A stretch of 58,055 nucleotides of DNA from Lysobacterales bacterium (GCA_011773845.1 WVWV01000042.1:8251-66305); one strand, 5' to 3'. Shown: positions 1-9,087, counted from the stretch's first letter. The notes: generated by a model not told the origin, from the letters alone. Numbers and translations: made by a program.

Positions 1-771
1 GCCCAGCAGGTACAGGATTTCCTGGCTGCGACCAATGGCGAATGCCGGTATCAGGATGTTGCCGCGGCCCGGACCGGATCCGCTGATGATCTCGCCGATT
101 TCGCGGATGGTGTCCCGGCGCTCGCGATGCCGGCGATCCCCATAGGTCGATTCCATCAGCACCAGGTCGGCATGGTCGATGGCCTCGGGATCGCGCAGGA
201 TGGGCGTGTCGTACTGGCCGAGGTCGCCGGAAAACACCAGCTTGCGTTCCACCTCGCCTTCGCGGGCCCACAACTCGACCGCGCAGGAGCCGAGGATGTG
301 ACCGGCGTCGCGAAAGCGCACATCGAGCCCGGGCACCACCTCGATGCGCTGGCGGTAGCGAACCCCACGCATCTGCCGCATGACCCGCTCCCCCTCGGCG
401 ACGGTATACAGCGGCTTGACCTGGCGGCCGGTTTTGCGGCTCAGGTACTCGGCGTCGCGCTCCTCCAGCCGGGCGGCATCCGCCAGCAGTATGGCGGCCA
501 GCTCGCAACTGGCTTCCTGCGCGAAGATGGGGCCGCTGAAGCCGCGCTTGACCAGCAGCGGCAAGCGCCCGCAATGATCGAGGTGGGCATGGCTCAGGAC
601 CACGGCGTCGATGTCGGCGGCCCGGAACGGGAAGGGATCGTGGTTGCGCTCCTCGTCTCTGCGCCCGCCCTGGATCAGGCCGCAGTCCAGCAGCACGGTG
701 CGCCCGCCGACGCGCAGGATGTGACAGGAGCCGGTCACCTCGCCGGCGGCGCCGTAGAATTCGAGGTCCAC
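1..771 (-). CDS. MBL-fold / beta-CASP RNA-processing exonuclease (3' end cut by window edge)
   Basis: The visible 257 residues are the N-terminal part of a metallo-beta-lactamase-fold nuclease of the YSH1/CPSF73-like type. The zinc motif HAHLDH is at residues 61-66. A further His is in DAGHILGS near 158, an Asp in FSGD near 183, and an ESTYGDR block near 207-213 leads into the beta-CASP region. Known members hydrolyse RNA through two zinc ions in the cytoplasm. The chosen start is GTG at 771, 25 bases past the stop of the DUF885 gene, so the two may be co-transcribed. No ATG lies near this N-terminus, which begins directly with the first beta strand. The C-terminal part lies outside the window. 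Confidence 0.85.
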   Translation of the reverse strand, partial: MDLEFYGAAGEVTGSCHILRVGGRTVLLDCGLIQGGRRDEERNHDPFPFRAADIDAVVLSHAHLDHCGRLPLLVKRGFSGPIFAQEASCELAAILLADAARLEERDAEYLSRKTGRQVKPLYTVAEGERVMRQMRGVRYRQRIEVVPGLDVRFRDAGHILGSCAVELWAREGEVERKLVFSGDLGQYDTPILRDPEAIDHADLVLMESTYGDRRHRERRDTIREIGEIISGSGPGRGNILIPAFAIGRSQEILYLLG

Positions 772-796
772 GCGAGAATCCCGCCGCCGGCGTCGT

Positions 797-2605
797 TCAG
801 GGCGCGCCCGCTCCAGGGGCAGCCGGGCCGTCGGCCACCCGCCAGCGCTCCAGGAAGGCCGGGAAGACCGCTCGCGGCCGGTCCTCGCCCATCATCTGCT
901 GGCGCACCATGGGTATCGGCGGGCCGCCGAAGGACAGAAAGGCGTCGTGAAAATCACGCCAGGCCGCGCGCCCGCCGCGGCTGGCGCTCCAGTCATCCCG
1001 CAGCCGCATGATCATCAGCTTGCCCATGTTGTAATTGAGGAAAGCGGGATCCCAGGTGCCGCGGGCGGCCTGCTGCATGGCGTTGCCGCGATCCTGGAAT
1101 GCCTCCTCCATGAAGAAGGCTTCCGCCTGCTCCACGCTCCAGCCGCGGGTATGCAGCCCCATGGACACGATGAACCGCGCATTGCGCAACAGCGCATTGC
1201 TCAACTGGCCGATGCGGGTCTCCGGGTCGCCATCACGAAAGCCCGCCTCCATCATCATCTCCTCGGTGTAGTGCGCCCAGCCCTCGGCGAATGCGTAGCC
1301 CACGAACACGCGGCCAAACAGGAAATCCGAGCGCTTGGCGTGCAGGAAGTTGAGGAAATGGCCCGGCCAGACCTCATGGATGGAGGTGCCCAGCAGGTCC
1401 GCCTCACCCGGTATGTAGTCGGCCTGGACCTCTTCGGGCCATTCCGGGTTGGGCGGCGCGATGTAATAGGTGGAGGGCTGATTTTCCGCGTAAGGTCCCG
1501 GGATGCTGATGTAGGCGAAGTTGGATCGCGCATAGGGTGGCGCCTCGTCGACGCGCGCCTCCTCGGTGCCGGGAATGCTGACCAGCTGCTGTGCCTCCAC
1601 GAAGGCCCGCGTTTCCCGCAGCTGGTCCCGCGCGGCGATCACCGAGCCGTCCCGCGGCTTGTTGTCGGCCATGCGGGCGAAGCAGGCGCGCACGTCCTCG
1701 CCCGGCGCGAAGCCGGCGCAAACCTCCCGCAGGGACTGCTGGTTGCGCCGCAGGTCGGCCCAGCCAATGGCCCACAATTCGTCCAGCGGAATATCGACGC
1801 GCTCGGTGTCCCACAGCATTGCGCGGTACCGCTCCTCCCCCAGGGCGTAATCCTCGGTCGCCGCCTCGCGCTGCGCACTGAGCCAATCGGCAAGTTCCTG
1901 CATGGCGGCCACAGCGGCCGCGTTGGCGGCGGCGAAGTCTGCCTGCAGCGCCGGCTCCTGGACCGCCGCCCAGACCTCCGGCACTTCATCGCCGAAATAA
2001 GCGGCGTAACCGTTGAAGGCATCGATGCCGAATTGCAGGTGGGTGCGCGGCAGGGGCATCTCCAGGTTGTCGCGAATCTGCCCGGTGGCGGTCGGCACGG
2101 CCTGGAGATAGCGGATGAAGGCCCGCATGCGCTCTTCGACGGGGGCATAGTCGAGCGTGATGTAGGTGCTGGGATCCAGCGAGTCGGACATCCAGCCGAG
2201 GTAGAACAGCGGGTTGAAGAAGGGCTGACGCGCCTTCTTCAGCCAGAACAGGTCGTGGTCGACCCGCGCTATCAGGTAGTCGCGCTGGAAGCGCGTACGC
2301 TCGTCGAGCGCATCGTCGCCAAACCGCTCGGCGGCGCTTCGCGCGGCATGCAGCCTGGCGATCTCGGCCTCGATGCCGCCGCGGCTCCAGTCCGGCAGCT
2401 GACCGTCATACTCGTGCCGGCCCATGTCCGCCGCCCAGGCCGGGTGCGCGACCAGCGAGGCCTCGATGTGCTGGTTGACGAACGCATCCCAGTCGGCCGC
2501 GGCGGTGGCCTCGCCCGGCGGCGCACTGCGCTGGCAACCCGCAAGCCCCCCGGCGGCCAGGATGAATACGACGCACAGAACGGCCGTGCCGTAGCGAACG
2601 CGCAT
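797..2605 (-). CDS. DUF885 family lipoprotein, putative zinc metallopeptidase
   Basis: This is a 602-aa exported protein. A hydrophobic signal ends in LAGC with the lipidated Cys at about residue 24, so it is probably an outer-membrane or periplasmic lipoprotein. The HEVWPGH motif at 410-416 and the EGWAHY motif at 441-446 form the HExxxGH plus E zinc-site pattern of the DUF885 family, whose members are thought to be peptidases. The start at 2605 was preferred over upstream in-frame codons because AGGAG sits seven bases before it and the signal peptide begins there. It follows the POT peptide transporter on the same strand by 74 bases, which fits a role in releasing or using short peptides. 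Confidence 0.85.
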   Translation of the reverse strand: MRVRYGTAVLCVVFILAAGGLAGCQRSAPPGEATAAADWDAFVNQHIEASLVAHPAWAADMGRHEYDGQLPDWSRGGIEAEIARLHAARSAAERFGDDALDERTRFQRDYLIARVDHDLFWLKKARQPFFNPLFYLGWMSDSLDPSTYITLDYAPVEERMRAFIRYLQAVPTATGQIRDNLEMPLPRTHLQFGIDAFNGYAAYFGDEVPEVWAAVQEPALQADFAAANAAAVAAMQELADWLSAQREAATEDYALGEERYRAMLWDTERVDIPLDELWAIGWADLRRNQQSLREVCAGFAPGEDVRACFARMADNKPRDGSVIAARDQLRETRAFVEAQQLVSIPGTEEARVDEAPPYARSNFAYISIPGPYAENQPSTYYIAPPNPEWPEEVQADYIPGEADLLGTSIHEVWPGHFLNFLHAKRSDFLFGRVFVGYAFAEGWAHYTEEMMMEAGFRDGDPETRIGQLSNALLRNARFIVSMGLHTRGWSVEQAEAFFMEEAFQDRGNAMQQAARGTWDPAFLNYNMGKLMIMRLRDDWSASRGGRAAWRDFHDAFLSFGGPPIPMVRQQMMGEDRPRAVFPAFLERWRVADGPAAPGAGAP

Positions 2606-2679
2606 TGGATTTCTCCTGCAGAAAAAGCGCGCCATTGTAGCAAACGCGCCGCTGCCCGGCCCGCGCCGGGCGCGGGACG

Positions 2680-4209
2680 TCACTTCACGCCATGCATCAG
2701 CCGGTTCACGGCCGGCGCCACCAGCAGGTACAGGATGCCAAACGCCAGGCCGAACCAGAACAACTGCTCATAGGTGGTGGCGTACTGGGCGATGTTGGCG
2801 CCCACCGGCGCCCCGTGGCCGTCGATACTGCCACCGGACGCGATGGCGGCGATGATGCCGGCGACGTACTGCGCCATGGCAATCGACAGGAACCAGCCGC
2901 CCATGGCCAGCCCGACCTCGTGTTCGTCCGCGAGCTTGGTCACCATGCTGAGCCCGATGGGCGACAGGCACAGCTCGCCGGTGGTGTGCAGCAGGTAACA
3001 GAGCGCCAGGAACACCCAGGGAACCAGCCCGGCGGCGTTCTGCATGTGCCCGATCGCGAACACCAGTATGTAGAAGCCCAGCCCCACCTGGATCAGCCCC
3101 AGCGCGAACTTGCGGGGAATCGAGGGATTGAGTTTGCGCTTGTCCAGCCACGGCCACATCATGGCGAACAGGGGCGCGAACAGCAGGATGTACAGCGGGT
3201 TCAGCGACTGGAAGATGCCGAATCCGCCGGCCTGCCAGGTTTCCATGTCGCCGAACATGGGCGTGACATACTCGCGGGCGAAGAAGTTCAGCGAGCTGCC
3301 GGCCTGCTCGAACAGCGCCCAGAAGATGGCGTTGGCCAGGAACAGGATCAGCATGGCGATGTAACGGTGCAGCTGGACCTTGTTCTTGCTGCGGATGCCC
3401 GCGCCGATGAAGTACACCACCAGCCCCAGCATGATCACCACCAGCAGCAGGCCGAGGATCTCGCTTTCCGAGAGCAGGAAGTAGATCACGGGTACCATGG
3501 CCAGGGTGCCGGCCATGACCCCGAAAAACCGCCCCCAGCCTTCCTTGCCCGGATCCGGGCGGCCCACCTGGCCGAGCGAGCGCTTGGCCACCTCCAGGAA
3601 CAGGGTGCTCAGCACCATACCCAGCGCGGCGGCGAAGAAGCCCCATTTCATGCCCCAGGTGGCGCCCACCCAGGCGGCGGTGATGAACGGCGCGATGAAG
3701 GCACCGAGGTTGATGCCCATGTAGAACACGGTGAACCCGGAATCGCGGCGTATGTCACCGGGGGCATACAGCTTGCCGATCATGGTCGAGATGTTCGGCT
3801 TGAACAGGCCGTTGCCCGCCACGATCAATGCCAGGCCGATCAGGAACCAGGTCAGTTCCTCGACCAGCAGCATGAACAGCCCCGCCGCCATGACCAGTGC
3901 GCCCAGCAGGATGGAGCGCTGGTAGCCGAGCACCTTGTCGGCGATGTAGCCGCCGATGATGCCGGTGGCGTAGACCAGTGCCGTGTAACCGCCATACACC
4001 AGGCTGGCCTCCGCATTGGCCTGATCGCCCAGGTGGTCGAAGAAGGTGGTCGCCACGTAGACGGCCAGCAGTGCGCGCATGCCGTAAAAGGCGAAGCGTT
4101 CCCACATCTCCACGTTGGACAGCTGCCACAGGGCCTTCGGATGGCCGAGGAATTCCCCGTGCGGCAAATCGGGCTGCGGTGCGTTCGGCAGGTCAGTCTG
4201 GGTCGCCAC
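2680..4209 (-). CDS. POT/PTR family proton-dependent oligopeptide transporter
   Basis: A 509-aa inner-membrane MFS protein with about 14 hydrophobic segments. The POT signature EMWERFAFYG lies near residues 34-43, directly before the first membrane helix. The family imports di- and tripeptides with protons. The start was set at the GTG at 4209 because GGAGG precedes it by five bases. A GTG nine codons further upstream (4236) has no clear ribosome-binding site. The neighbouring DUF885 lipoprotein downstream and the divergently transcribed M20 peptidase make a peptide-use group. Confidence 0.9.
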   Translation of the reverse strand: MATQTDLPNAPQPDLPHGEFLGHPKALWQLSNVEMWERFAFYGMRALLAVYVATTFFDHLGDQANAEASLVYGGYTALVYATGIIGGYIADKVLGYQRSILLGALVMAAGLFMLLVEELTWFLIGLALIVAGNGLFKPNISTMIGKLYAPGDIRRDSGFTVFYMGINLGAFIAPFITAAWVGATWGMKWGFFAAALGMVLSTLFLEVAKRSLGQVGRPDPGKEGWGRFFGVMAGTLAMVPVIYFLLSESEILGLLLVVIMLGLVVYFIGAGIRSKNKVQLHRYIAMLILFLANAIFWALFEQAGSSLNFFAREYVTPMFGDMETWQAGGFGIFQSLNPLYILLFAPLFAMMWPWLDKRKLNPSIPRKFALGLIQVGLGFYILVFAIGHMQNAAGLVPWVFLALCYLLHTTGELCLSPIGLSMVTKLADEHEVGLAMGGWFLSIAMAQYVAGIIAAIASGGSIDGHGAPVGANIAQYATTYEQLFWFGLAFGILYLLVAPAVNRLMHGVK

Positions 4210-4396
4210 AGTGTCCTCCAGGTTCTCAAAATTCACTCAGTGCCCGGCGGCCAATCCGCGGCGGCCGCGGGCAAAGTGCGGCAAGCATAGCAGAGTATCG
4301 GGCGCCTCGGGGTATCCGGCGCCCCATGCGGGCGCGCACCATGCGATAATGGAAAGTCACGCATCCCGAACGCCAGGTCACGCAAGGTCGCCACCC

Positions 4397-5821
4397 ATGG
4401 ATCAACAAGCCGCCGCCAAATTCATCGACGAGATGTGGATGGACTCGATTGTCCCTGAGTTGGTCGAATACATCCGGATTCCGAACAAGTCACCGCACTT
4501 CGACCCGGACTGGGAATCCAATGGCTACATGGAGGATGCCGTGCAGCAAATCTTCGCCTGGTGCCGCGCGCAGCCAATCCCGGACATGACGGCGGAGATC
4601 GTGCGCCTGCCCGGCCGTACGCCGCTGATCTTCATGGAGATCCCGGCGAGCGAGGGCGACGGCGAGGACACCATCCTGCTGTACGGCCACCTCGACAAAC
4701 AACCCGAAATGACCGGCTGGGCCGATGGCCTCGGTCCATGGCAGCCGGTCATCCGCGAGGACAAGCTGTACGGCCGCGGCGGGGCGGATGACGGCTATGC
4801 CGCCTACGGCTCGCTGGCAGCCATCATGGCAGTGCAGCGCCAGCAACTGCCCCACGCGCGCTGCGTGGTCCTCATCGAGGCCTGCGAGGAATCCGGCAGC
4901 TACGACCTGCCCGCCTACATCGAGCACCTCAGCGACCGCATCGGCCAGCCCTCACTGGTCGTGTGCCTGGATTCGGGGGCGGGTAATTATGATCAGCTGT
5001 GGCTGACCGTGTCGCTGCGCGGCATGGCGGCCGGCACGCTGCGCGTGGACGTCACCCGCGAGGGCGTCCATTCCGGGTCGGCCTCCGGCATGGTGCCGTC
5101 CAGCTTTCGCATCCTGCGCCAACTGCTCAGCCGCCTCGAGGATGAAGCGACCGGCCGGGTGCTGCCGGAGTACCTGCAAGCCGAGATTCCCGAGCAGCGT
5201 CTCGAGCAGACCCGTGCCATGTGCGAAGCGCTGGGCGACAGCCTGTGGCGCGAGATGCCCCTGCTCGACGGAGTGCAGCCCATGGCGGAGGACAATCTCA
5301 ACCGCCAGCTCAACCGCACCTGGCGCCCGGCCCTTTCGTATACCGGGGTCGACGGCATGCCGCCCCTGGGCTCCGCCGGAAACGTCCTGCGGCCGCACAC
5401 GGCACTCAAGCTGTCCATGCGCCTGCCACCGACCCTGGACGGCGAGGCGGCCACTGTCGCCATGCAGCGCAGCCTCGAGGCCGACCCCCCGAGCGGCGCG
5501 CGGGTGCGCTTCGAGCCCGACCAGTCCGCGTCTGGCTGGAATGCACCCGCCGTGGCGCCGTGGTTGCACGAATCGCTCGAGCGCGCCTCGCTGGCGCTGT
5601 ACGGCCAAAGCGTCATGTACATGGGCGAAGGCGGCACCATTCCGTTCATGGCCATGCTGGGTGATGCCTACCCCGGCGCGCAGTTCATGATCACGGGCGT
5701 GCTTGGCCCCAAGTCCAACGCGCACGGGCCCAACGAGTTTTTGCACATCCCCTACGCGCGGCGCCTGACCGCCTGCGTGGCACGCGTGATCGCCGACCAC
5801 CGCGCCCGCGACGCCGGCTGA
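4397..5821 (+). CDS. M20 family metallopeptidase (dipeptidase-like)
   Basis: A 474-aa cytosolic co-catalytic zinc peptidase. The metal-site motifs are in order: GHLDKQPE (His98, Asp100), GRGGADDG (Asp131), EACEESG (catalytic Glu164 and Glu165) and LDSG (Asp192). The C-terminal His is probably in the NAHGPNE stretch. A dimerisation domain follows the central Glu pair, as usual in M20. The ATG at 4397 begins a typical M20 N-terminus with no signal peptide. In-frame ATGs further upstream run through the divergent promoter region. Divergent from the POT transporter, it probably hydrolyses imported dipeptides. Confidence 0.9.
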   Translation: MDQQAAAKFIDEMWMDSIVPELVEYIRIPNKSPHFDPDWESNGYMEDAVQQIFAWCRAQPIPDMTAEIVRLPGRTPLIFMEIPASEGDGEDTILLYGHLDKQPEMTGWADGLGPWQPVIREDKLYGRGGADDGYAAYGSLAAIMAVQRQQLPHARCVVLIEACEESGSYDLPAYIEHLSDRIGQPSLVVCLDSGAGNYDQLWLTVSLRGMAAGTLRVDVTREGVHSGSASGMVPSSFRILRQLLSRLEDEATGRVLPEYLQAEIPEQRLEQTRAMCEALGDSLWREMPLLDGVQPMAEDNLNRQLNRTWRPALSYTGVDGMPPLGSAGNVLRPHTALKLSMRLPPTLDGEAATVAMQRSLEADPPSGARVRFEPDQSASGWNAPAVAPWLHESLERASLALYGQSVMYMGEGGTIPFMAMLGDAYPGAQFMITGVLGPKSNAHGPNEFLHIPYARRLTACVARVIADHRARDAG

Positions 5822-5838
5822 GCGCCGGTCATCCACCC

Positions 5839-6387
5839 GTGGCGGCAGCACCGAGGTGGCTCCCATGCGTGCTGGCGACGCTCGCGGCTCCACCGCTGGG
5901 GGCCGAGGTCCGCTCGGTGTCGGCCCACGGTTTCGAGGTCGGTCACCGCATCGAAACGGCGGCCGCCCCGGAAGCCGTGTTCCAGGCCGCCACCGGCGAC
6001 ATCGCCCGCTGGTGGGATACCGACCACAGCTGGAGCGGTGAGGCCACCAACCTGTATTTCGATGTACGGCCCGGCGGGTGCTTTTGCGAGCGCCTGCCCG
6101 ACGCGGGCGGCGTCGAGTATCTGCGCATCGTCTACCTGGCCCCGGGACGGGAAATCCGCATGCAGGGCGCGCTGGGCCCGCTGCAGCCGATGGGGCTGCA
6201 GGGCACCATGACCTGGCAATTCGAGCCGAGTGCGTCCGGCAGCGTGGTGACCTGGCGGTACATGGTGCACGGCCACCTTCCCGGCGGTTTCGAGGCACTG
6301 GCACCGTCCGTGGGTGGCGTCATCGAGGCGCAACTGAACCGGCTCGGCGCATACCTGCAGGCGTCCCGCGCTACCCCGCCAGACTGA
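5839..6387 (+). CDS. Exported SRPBCC (START/Bet v1-like) family protein
   Basis: A 182-aa protein starting at GTG, 17 bases after the M20 peptidase stop. Residues 1-22 look like a signal peptide ending near LGA. The remainder has the SRPBCC pattern: an alternating beta start, then AAPEAVFQAATGDIARWW, and a C-terminal helix. This is the fold of polyketide cyclase and Aha1-like domains. The family binds hydrophobic ligands, but no substrate can be read here. A signal peptide is uncommon in this family, so the periplasmic location is an inference. It is probably co-transcribed with the peptidase. Confidence 0.75.
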   Translation: MAAAPRWLPCVLATLAAPPLGAEVRSVSAHGFEVGHRIETAAAPEAVFQAATGDIARWWDTDHSWSGEATNLYFDVRPGGCFCERLPDAGGVEYLRIVYLAPGREIRMQGALGPLQPMGLQGTMTWQFEPSASGSVVTWRYMVHGHLPGGFEALAPSVGGVIEAQLNRLGAYLQASRATPPD

Positions 6388-6396
6388 AACCCGACA

Positions 6397-7311
6397 TCAA
6401 TCCGCGCAGTGCAGTGACTGGTGACACGTCGCCTCGTCGCCCCCGCGCTCGACCTGGAAGGTCGCGTGGTCGACGAAGTAGCGCTCCTTGAGGGTGGCAG
6501 CCAGATCGTGCAGGAAGGCATCGCTCGGTACGCCGTCAGGCATGACCAGGTGCGCGGTCAGGGCGGTGTCGGTGGTGCTCATGGCCCAGATGTGCAGGTC
6601 GTGCAGGTCGGTCACGCCCGGTTGGCCTTGCAGGAATTCCCGCACCGCCTCCGGGTCGACGTTCCGGGGCACGGCGTCGATCGCCAGGTTCACTGAATCC
6701 CGCATCAGATCCCAGGTGGAGATGAAGATGACGCCCGCAATGACCAGGCTGATGACCGGGTCCACCCACACCAGGCCGTAGCGCCAGATGACGGCGCCGG
6801 AAATGACCACGCCCAGGGAAACCGCGGCATCCGCCGCCATGTGCAGGAAGGCCCCCCGGATGTTCAGGTCGCGTTCGCGGCCCTTCAGGAACAGCAACGC
6901 GGTCGCGGTGTTGATGACCACCCCGATACCCGCCACCAACATGATGGTTTCGCCGGCCGGGAGGGCGGGCTGCATGAATCGCTGCACCGCCTCCCAGGCA
7001 ATCGCGCCCACCGCCGCCAGGAGCAGGAGCCCGCTGGCCAGCGAGGCCAGGATGGTGGCGCGCGAATAACCGTAGGTGCGGCGGATGGAGGGCCTGCGCG
7101 AAGCCAGCGCGCTGGCGCCCCACGCCAGCAGCAGGCCCAGCACATCGCTCAGGTTGTGGCCCGCATCCGTCAGCAGCGCCAGGGAATCGGCCAGCAGCCC
7201 GAACACCACCTCCACCACCACGAAGCCGACATTCAGGGTGACCCCGATGGCAAAGGCGCGGTTGTAGTCGGGCGGCCCGTGGTGGTGCGAGTGGTTGATG
7301 TTCCGGTTCAT
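6397..7311 (-). CDS. Cation diffusion facilitator (CDF) family transporter, CzcD/ZitB-like
   Basis: A 304-aa inner-membrane exporter with six predicted helices. His-rich residues at the N-terminus (HSHHHG) are typical of CzcD-type proteins. The two metal-site pairs are visible as DAGHNLSD in helix II and HMAADA in helix V, giving the HxxxD plus HxxxD tetrahedral site that favours zinc or cadmium. A cytosolic C-terminal ferredoxin-like domain follows. It lies 15 bases downstream of the GDT1 gene on the same strand, suggesting a two-gene divalent cation efflux operon. Confidence 0.92.
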   Translation of the reverse strand: MNRNINHSHHHGPPDYNRAFAIGVTLNVGFVVVEVVFGLLADSLALLTDAGHNLSDVLGLLLAWGASALASRRPSIRRTYGYSRATILASLASGLLLLAAVGAIAWEAVQRFMQPALPAGETIMLVAGIGVVINTATALLFLKGRERDLNIRGAFLHMAADAAVSLGVVISGAVIWRYGLVWVDPVISLVIAGVIFISTWDLMRDSVNLAIDAVPRNVDPEAVREFLQGQPGVTDLHDLHIWAMSTTDTALTAHLVMPDGVPSDAFLHDLAATLKERYFVDHATFQVERGGDEATCHQSLHCAD

Positions 7312-7326
7312 CGCCCGGTGCTCACC

Positions 7327-7611
7327 TCATCCCGCGCGCAGCCCGTGCAGCAGTGTCCAGGCACCGATCGCGATGAAGCCGGTCCCGGCAATCAGGGCCA
7401 TGGTGCGCTCGTCGATCACCTCGGCCAGGAATGCCCCCGCCGCCACGGCGATGGCGCTGGTCAGTGCCAGCGCGAGGGCGGCGCCGAAGAACACCGTCCA
7501 CTTGCTCACCTCGCGGTCGGCTGCGAACAGCAACGTCACCAACTGGGTCTTGTCGGCCAGCTCGGCAATGAAGACAGCGGCAAAAACGGTTGCGAAAAGT
7601 TTCCATTCCAT
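7327..7611 (-). CDS. TMEM165/GDT1 family (UPF0016) single-domain transporter
   Basis: A 94-aa protein with three hydrophobic segments. The signature ELADKTQL (consensus E-x-G-D-K-[ST]) lies near residues 16-23 with the typical Ala in place of Gly. Single-domain GDT1 proteins form dimers and carry Mn or Ca against protons. The ATG at 7611 begins the first membrane helix. In-frame ATGs further upstream would add a non-hydrophobic extension. A TACAAT -10-like hexamer lies about 35 bases upstream. I looked for a yybP-ykoY manganese riboswitch and found no convincing match. It is next to a CDF exporter. Confidence 0.88.
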   Translation of the reverse strand: MEWKLFATVFAAVFIAELADKTQLVTLLFAADREVSKWTVFFGAALALALTSAIAVAAGAFLAEVIDERTMALIAGTGFIAIGAWTLLHGLRAG

Positions 7612-7766
7612 GTCTGTGGGCTCGCGAGCAGCAAAACCTTGCCCATTGTACGCGAGCGGGGCCCGCATGCTCACGGGTCGCCACCGCCTTCCGCGCCTTT
7701 GCGCTTGATCTCCCGACGCCGCAGTCGGATACTTGCCGGCCCGGATTGGCGGCGGGCTGAAGGCCG

Positions 7767-8684
7767 ATGACACGAGAATACCGAACCTGGTTCAACGGAG
7801 CATTGCGCGACCACGAGGCGTGCACCGTCAACGTACGCAGCCATGCACTGCATTACGGTTCATCGGTGTTCGAGGGCGTGCGGGCCTACGAGACGCCCTC
7901 CGGGACCATGGCGTTTCGCCTCACCGACCACCTGCGTCGCCTGTATTGGTCGGCGTCGGTGTACCGCATCCCGATACCCTATCCGCTCGAGGAACTGCGA
8001 CAGGCGTGCCTGGAGACGGTGCGCGCCAATGGCCTGAGCAATGCCTACATCCGGCCGCTCGTCATGCGCGGGGATGTCGGGCTGGGGGTCCTGCCAAAAA
8101 ACATGAACACGGTGGATGTCGCCATCATGGTGACCCAGTGGGGCGCCTACATGGGCGAGGAGGGACGGGAAGTGGGCATCGACGCCTGCATCTCCTCCTG
8201 GCAGCGCCTGGCGCCCAACACCATACCGCCGGGCGTCAAGGCGGGCGGCAACTACCTGTCCAGCCAACTGGTGATGTTCGAGGCCCGCGACCACGGCTAC
8301 CACGAGGGCATCTCGATGGGCGTCGACGGCCTGCTTAGCGAAGGCGCCGGGGAGAACGTGTTCGTCGTGCAGCGGAACCGCATCCTCACCCCGCCCGCGT
8401 CCTCCGCGATCCTCAGCGGGATCACCCGCGACACCGCCATCGAGTTGGCGGCCGACCTGGGCCTGGAGGTGGTGGAGCAGGCCATCTCCAGGGAGCAGCT
8501 GTACGCCGCCGAGGAAATCTTCTTCACCGGCACCGCGGCGGAGATCACACCCGTCAAGAAGATTGACCACCTGCCGGTAGGCGAGGGCGTGCGGGGGCCC
8601 GTGACCCGGCGCATGCAGGACCGGTTCTTCGGGCTCTTCGATGGCAGCACACCGGACCGCTGGGGGTGGCTGGAACCGGTCTGA
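7767..8684 (+). CDS. ilvE: Branched-chain amino acid aminotransferase
   Basis: A 305-aa PLP class IV aminotransferase that performs the last step of Leu, Ile and Val synthesis in the cytoplasm. The catalytic Lys is at about 158 within PGVKAGGNY. The substrate and PLP-phosphate regions SSVFEGVRAYET, GEGAGENVF-like (SEGAGENVF) and SGITRDT are all present. Length and motif spacing match IlvE closely. GAAGG lies about five bases before the ATG. It is divergent from the GDT1 gene and is followed by the structured intergenic RNA at 8871-9051. Confidence 0.95.
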   Translation: MTREYRTWFNGALRDHEACTVNVRSHALHYGSSVFEGVRAYETPSGTMAFRLTDHLRRLYWSASVYRIPIPYPLEELRQACLETVRANGLSNAYIRPLVMRGDVGLGVLPKNMNTVDVAIMVTQWGAYMGEEGREVGIDACISSWQRLAPNTIPPGVKAGGNYLSSQLVMFEARDHGYHEGISMGVDGLLSEGAGENVFVVQRNRILTPPASSAILSGITRDTAIELAADLGLEVVEQAISREQLYAAEEIFFTGTAAEITPVKKIDHLPVGEGVRGPVTRRMQDRFFGLFDGSTPDRWGWLEPV

Positions 8685-8835
8685 GACTGCAACGGCCGCC
8701 GTGCCCGCCCACCGAGGGGGTGACAATTTCCGTCACCGAGACGCCACGGAGCGGCAACCCGGCCACCCACCGGCCCCTTAGCAGCGCCGGCATTTTTAAT
8801 CCAATAACCTGATTTTGATACGTTTAATGCGTCTC

Positions 8836-8864
8836 TTGACGCCTCGGCCCGGTTCTTGCATAGG
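8836..8864 (+). promoter_or_regulatory. Promoter of the candidate small RNA at 8871
   Basis: A sigma-70 reading gives TTGACG (8836-8841), a 17-base spacer and CATAGG (8859-8864), with +1 near 8871. The same stretch also fits a sigma-54 pattern: GG at 8846-8847 and GC at 8858-8859 have the required 12-base offset (TCGGCCCG, four bases, TTGCA). Both readings predict the same start, so the sigma factor cannot be decided by eye. An AT-rich patch lies just upstream (8792-8830). Confidence 0.5.
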
Positions 8865-8870
8865 TTTTGC

Positions 8871-9051
8871 CCGAGAACGGCTTCCCGGCAGGTTCGGAAA
8901 GCGCCGATTCGCGCAAGGGGACACGCTGTGGTGGCCGGTGCCGGACCGACAGTCCGTCGTCTGGCCACCTCGAGGGGGATGCTCGACGACCGCCGGCGCG
9001 GGCGGTCGCGAACCGGAGGAGACCCGCGGATCTCGGGTCTTCTCTTTTTTT
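8871..9051 (+). ncRNA. Candidate structured small RNA, about 180 nt
   Basis: No gene is read here, but the sequence is built from nested complementary blocks. An outer helix pairs 8891-8896 with 9009-9014, and a second pairs 8901-8906 with 8994-8999. Inside these are three hairpins: 8911-8913 with 8924-8926; 8930-8936 with 8963-8969, which carries an inner 8942-8946 with 8952-8956; and 8970-8974 with 8982-8986. A strong terminator ends it. Two hairpin loops show GGGGA, and the transcript has several GGA triplets, as in CsrA-binding RNAs. It does not match 6S, 4.5S, tmRNA or RNase P layouts that I know. It sits between ilvE and the convergent NYN gene, so it is not an obvious leader. Confidence 0.6.
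9015..9051 (+). terminator. Rho-independent terminator of the candidate small RNA
   Basis: AGACCCG (9020-9026) pairs perfectly with CGGGTCT (9034-9040). The stem extends outward through GGAGG against TCTC with one G-T pair. Seven T residues follow at 9045-9051. The orientation is +, so it serves a + strand transcript and not the convergent NYN gene. Confidence 0.85.
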
Positions 9052-9087
9052 ATGGGGTACCCGACGCGCCTCGCCGGGCGGCAAAGC

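Noticed and set aside
947-2773. Very long + strand open frame (about 600 codons) antisense to the DUF885 gene, and similar ones elsewhere
   Set aside because: High-GC genes leave long open frames on the opposite strand. The translations are low-complexity, Arg/Gln/His-rich and show no domains, while the minus strand frames encode clear proteins.
7612-7766. yybP-ykoY manganese riboswitch upstream of the GDT1 gene
   Set aside because: This family often has one, but the conserved purine-rich loops are not found, and a -10-like TACAAT leaves only a short leader.
8871-9051. 6S, 4.5S/SRP, RNase P or tmRNA as the identity of the first candidate RNA
   Set aside because: Length is near 6S RNA, but the fold is multi-branched rather than one long hairpin with a central bubble. 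The SRP GGAA loop, RNase P core and tmRNA acceptor are not seen.
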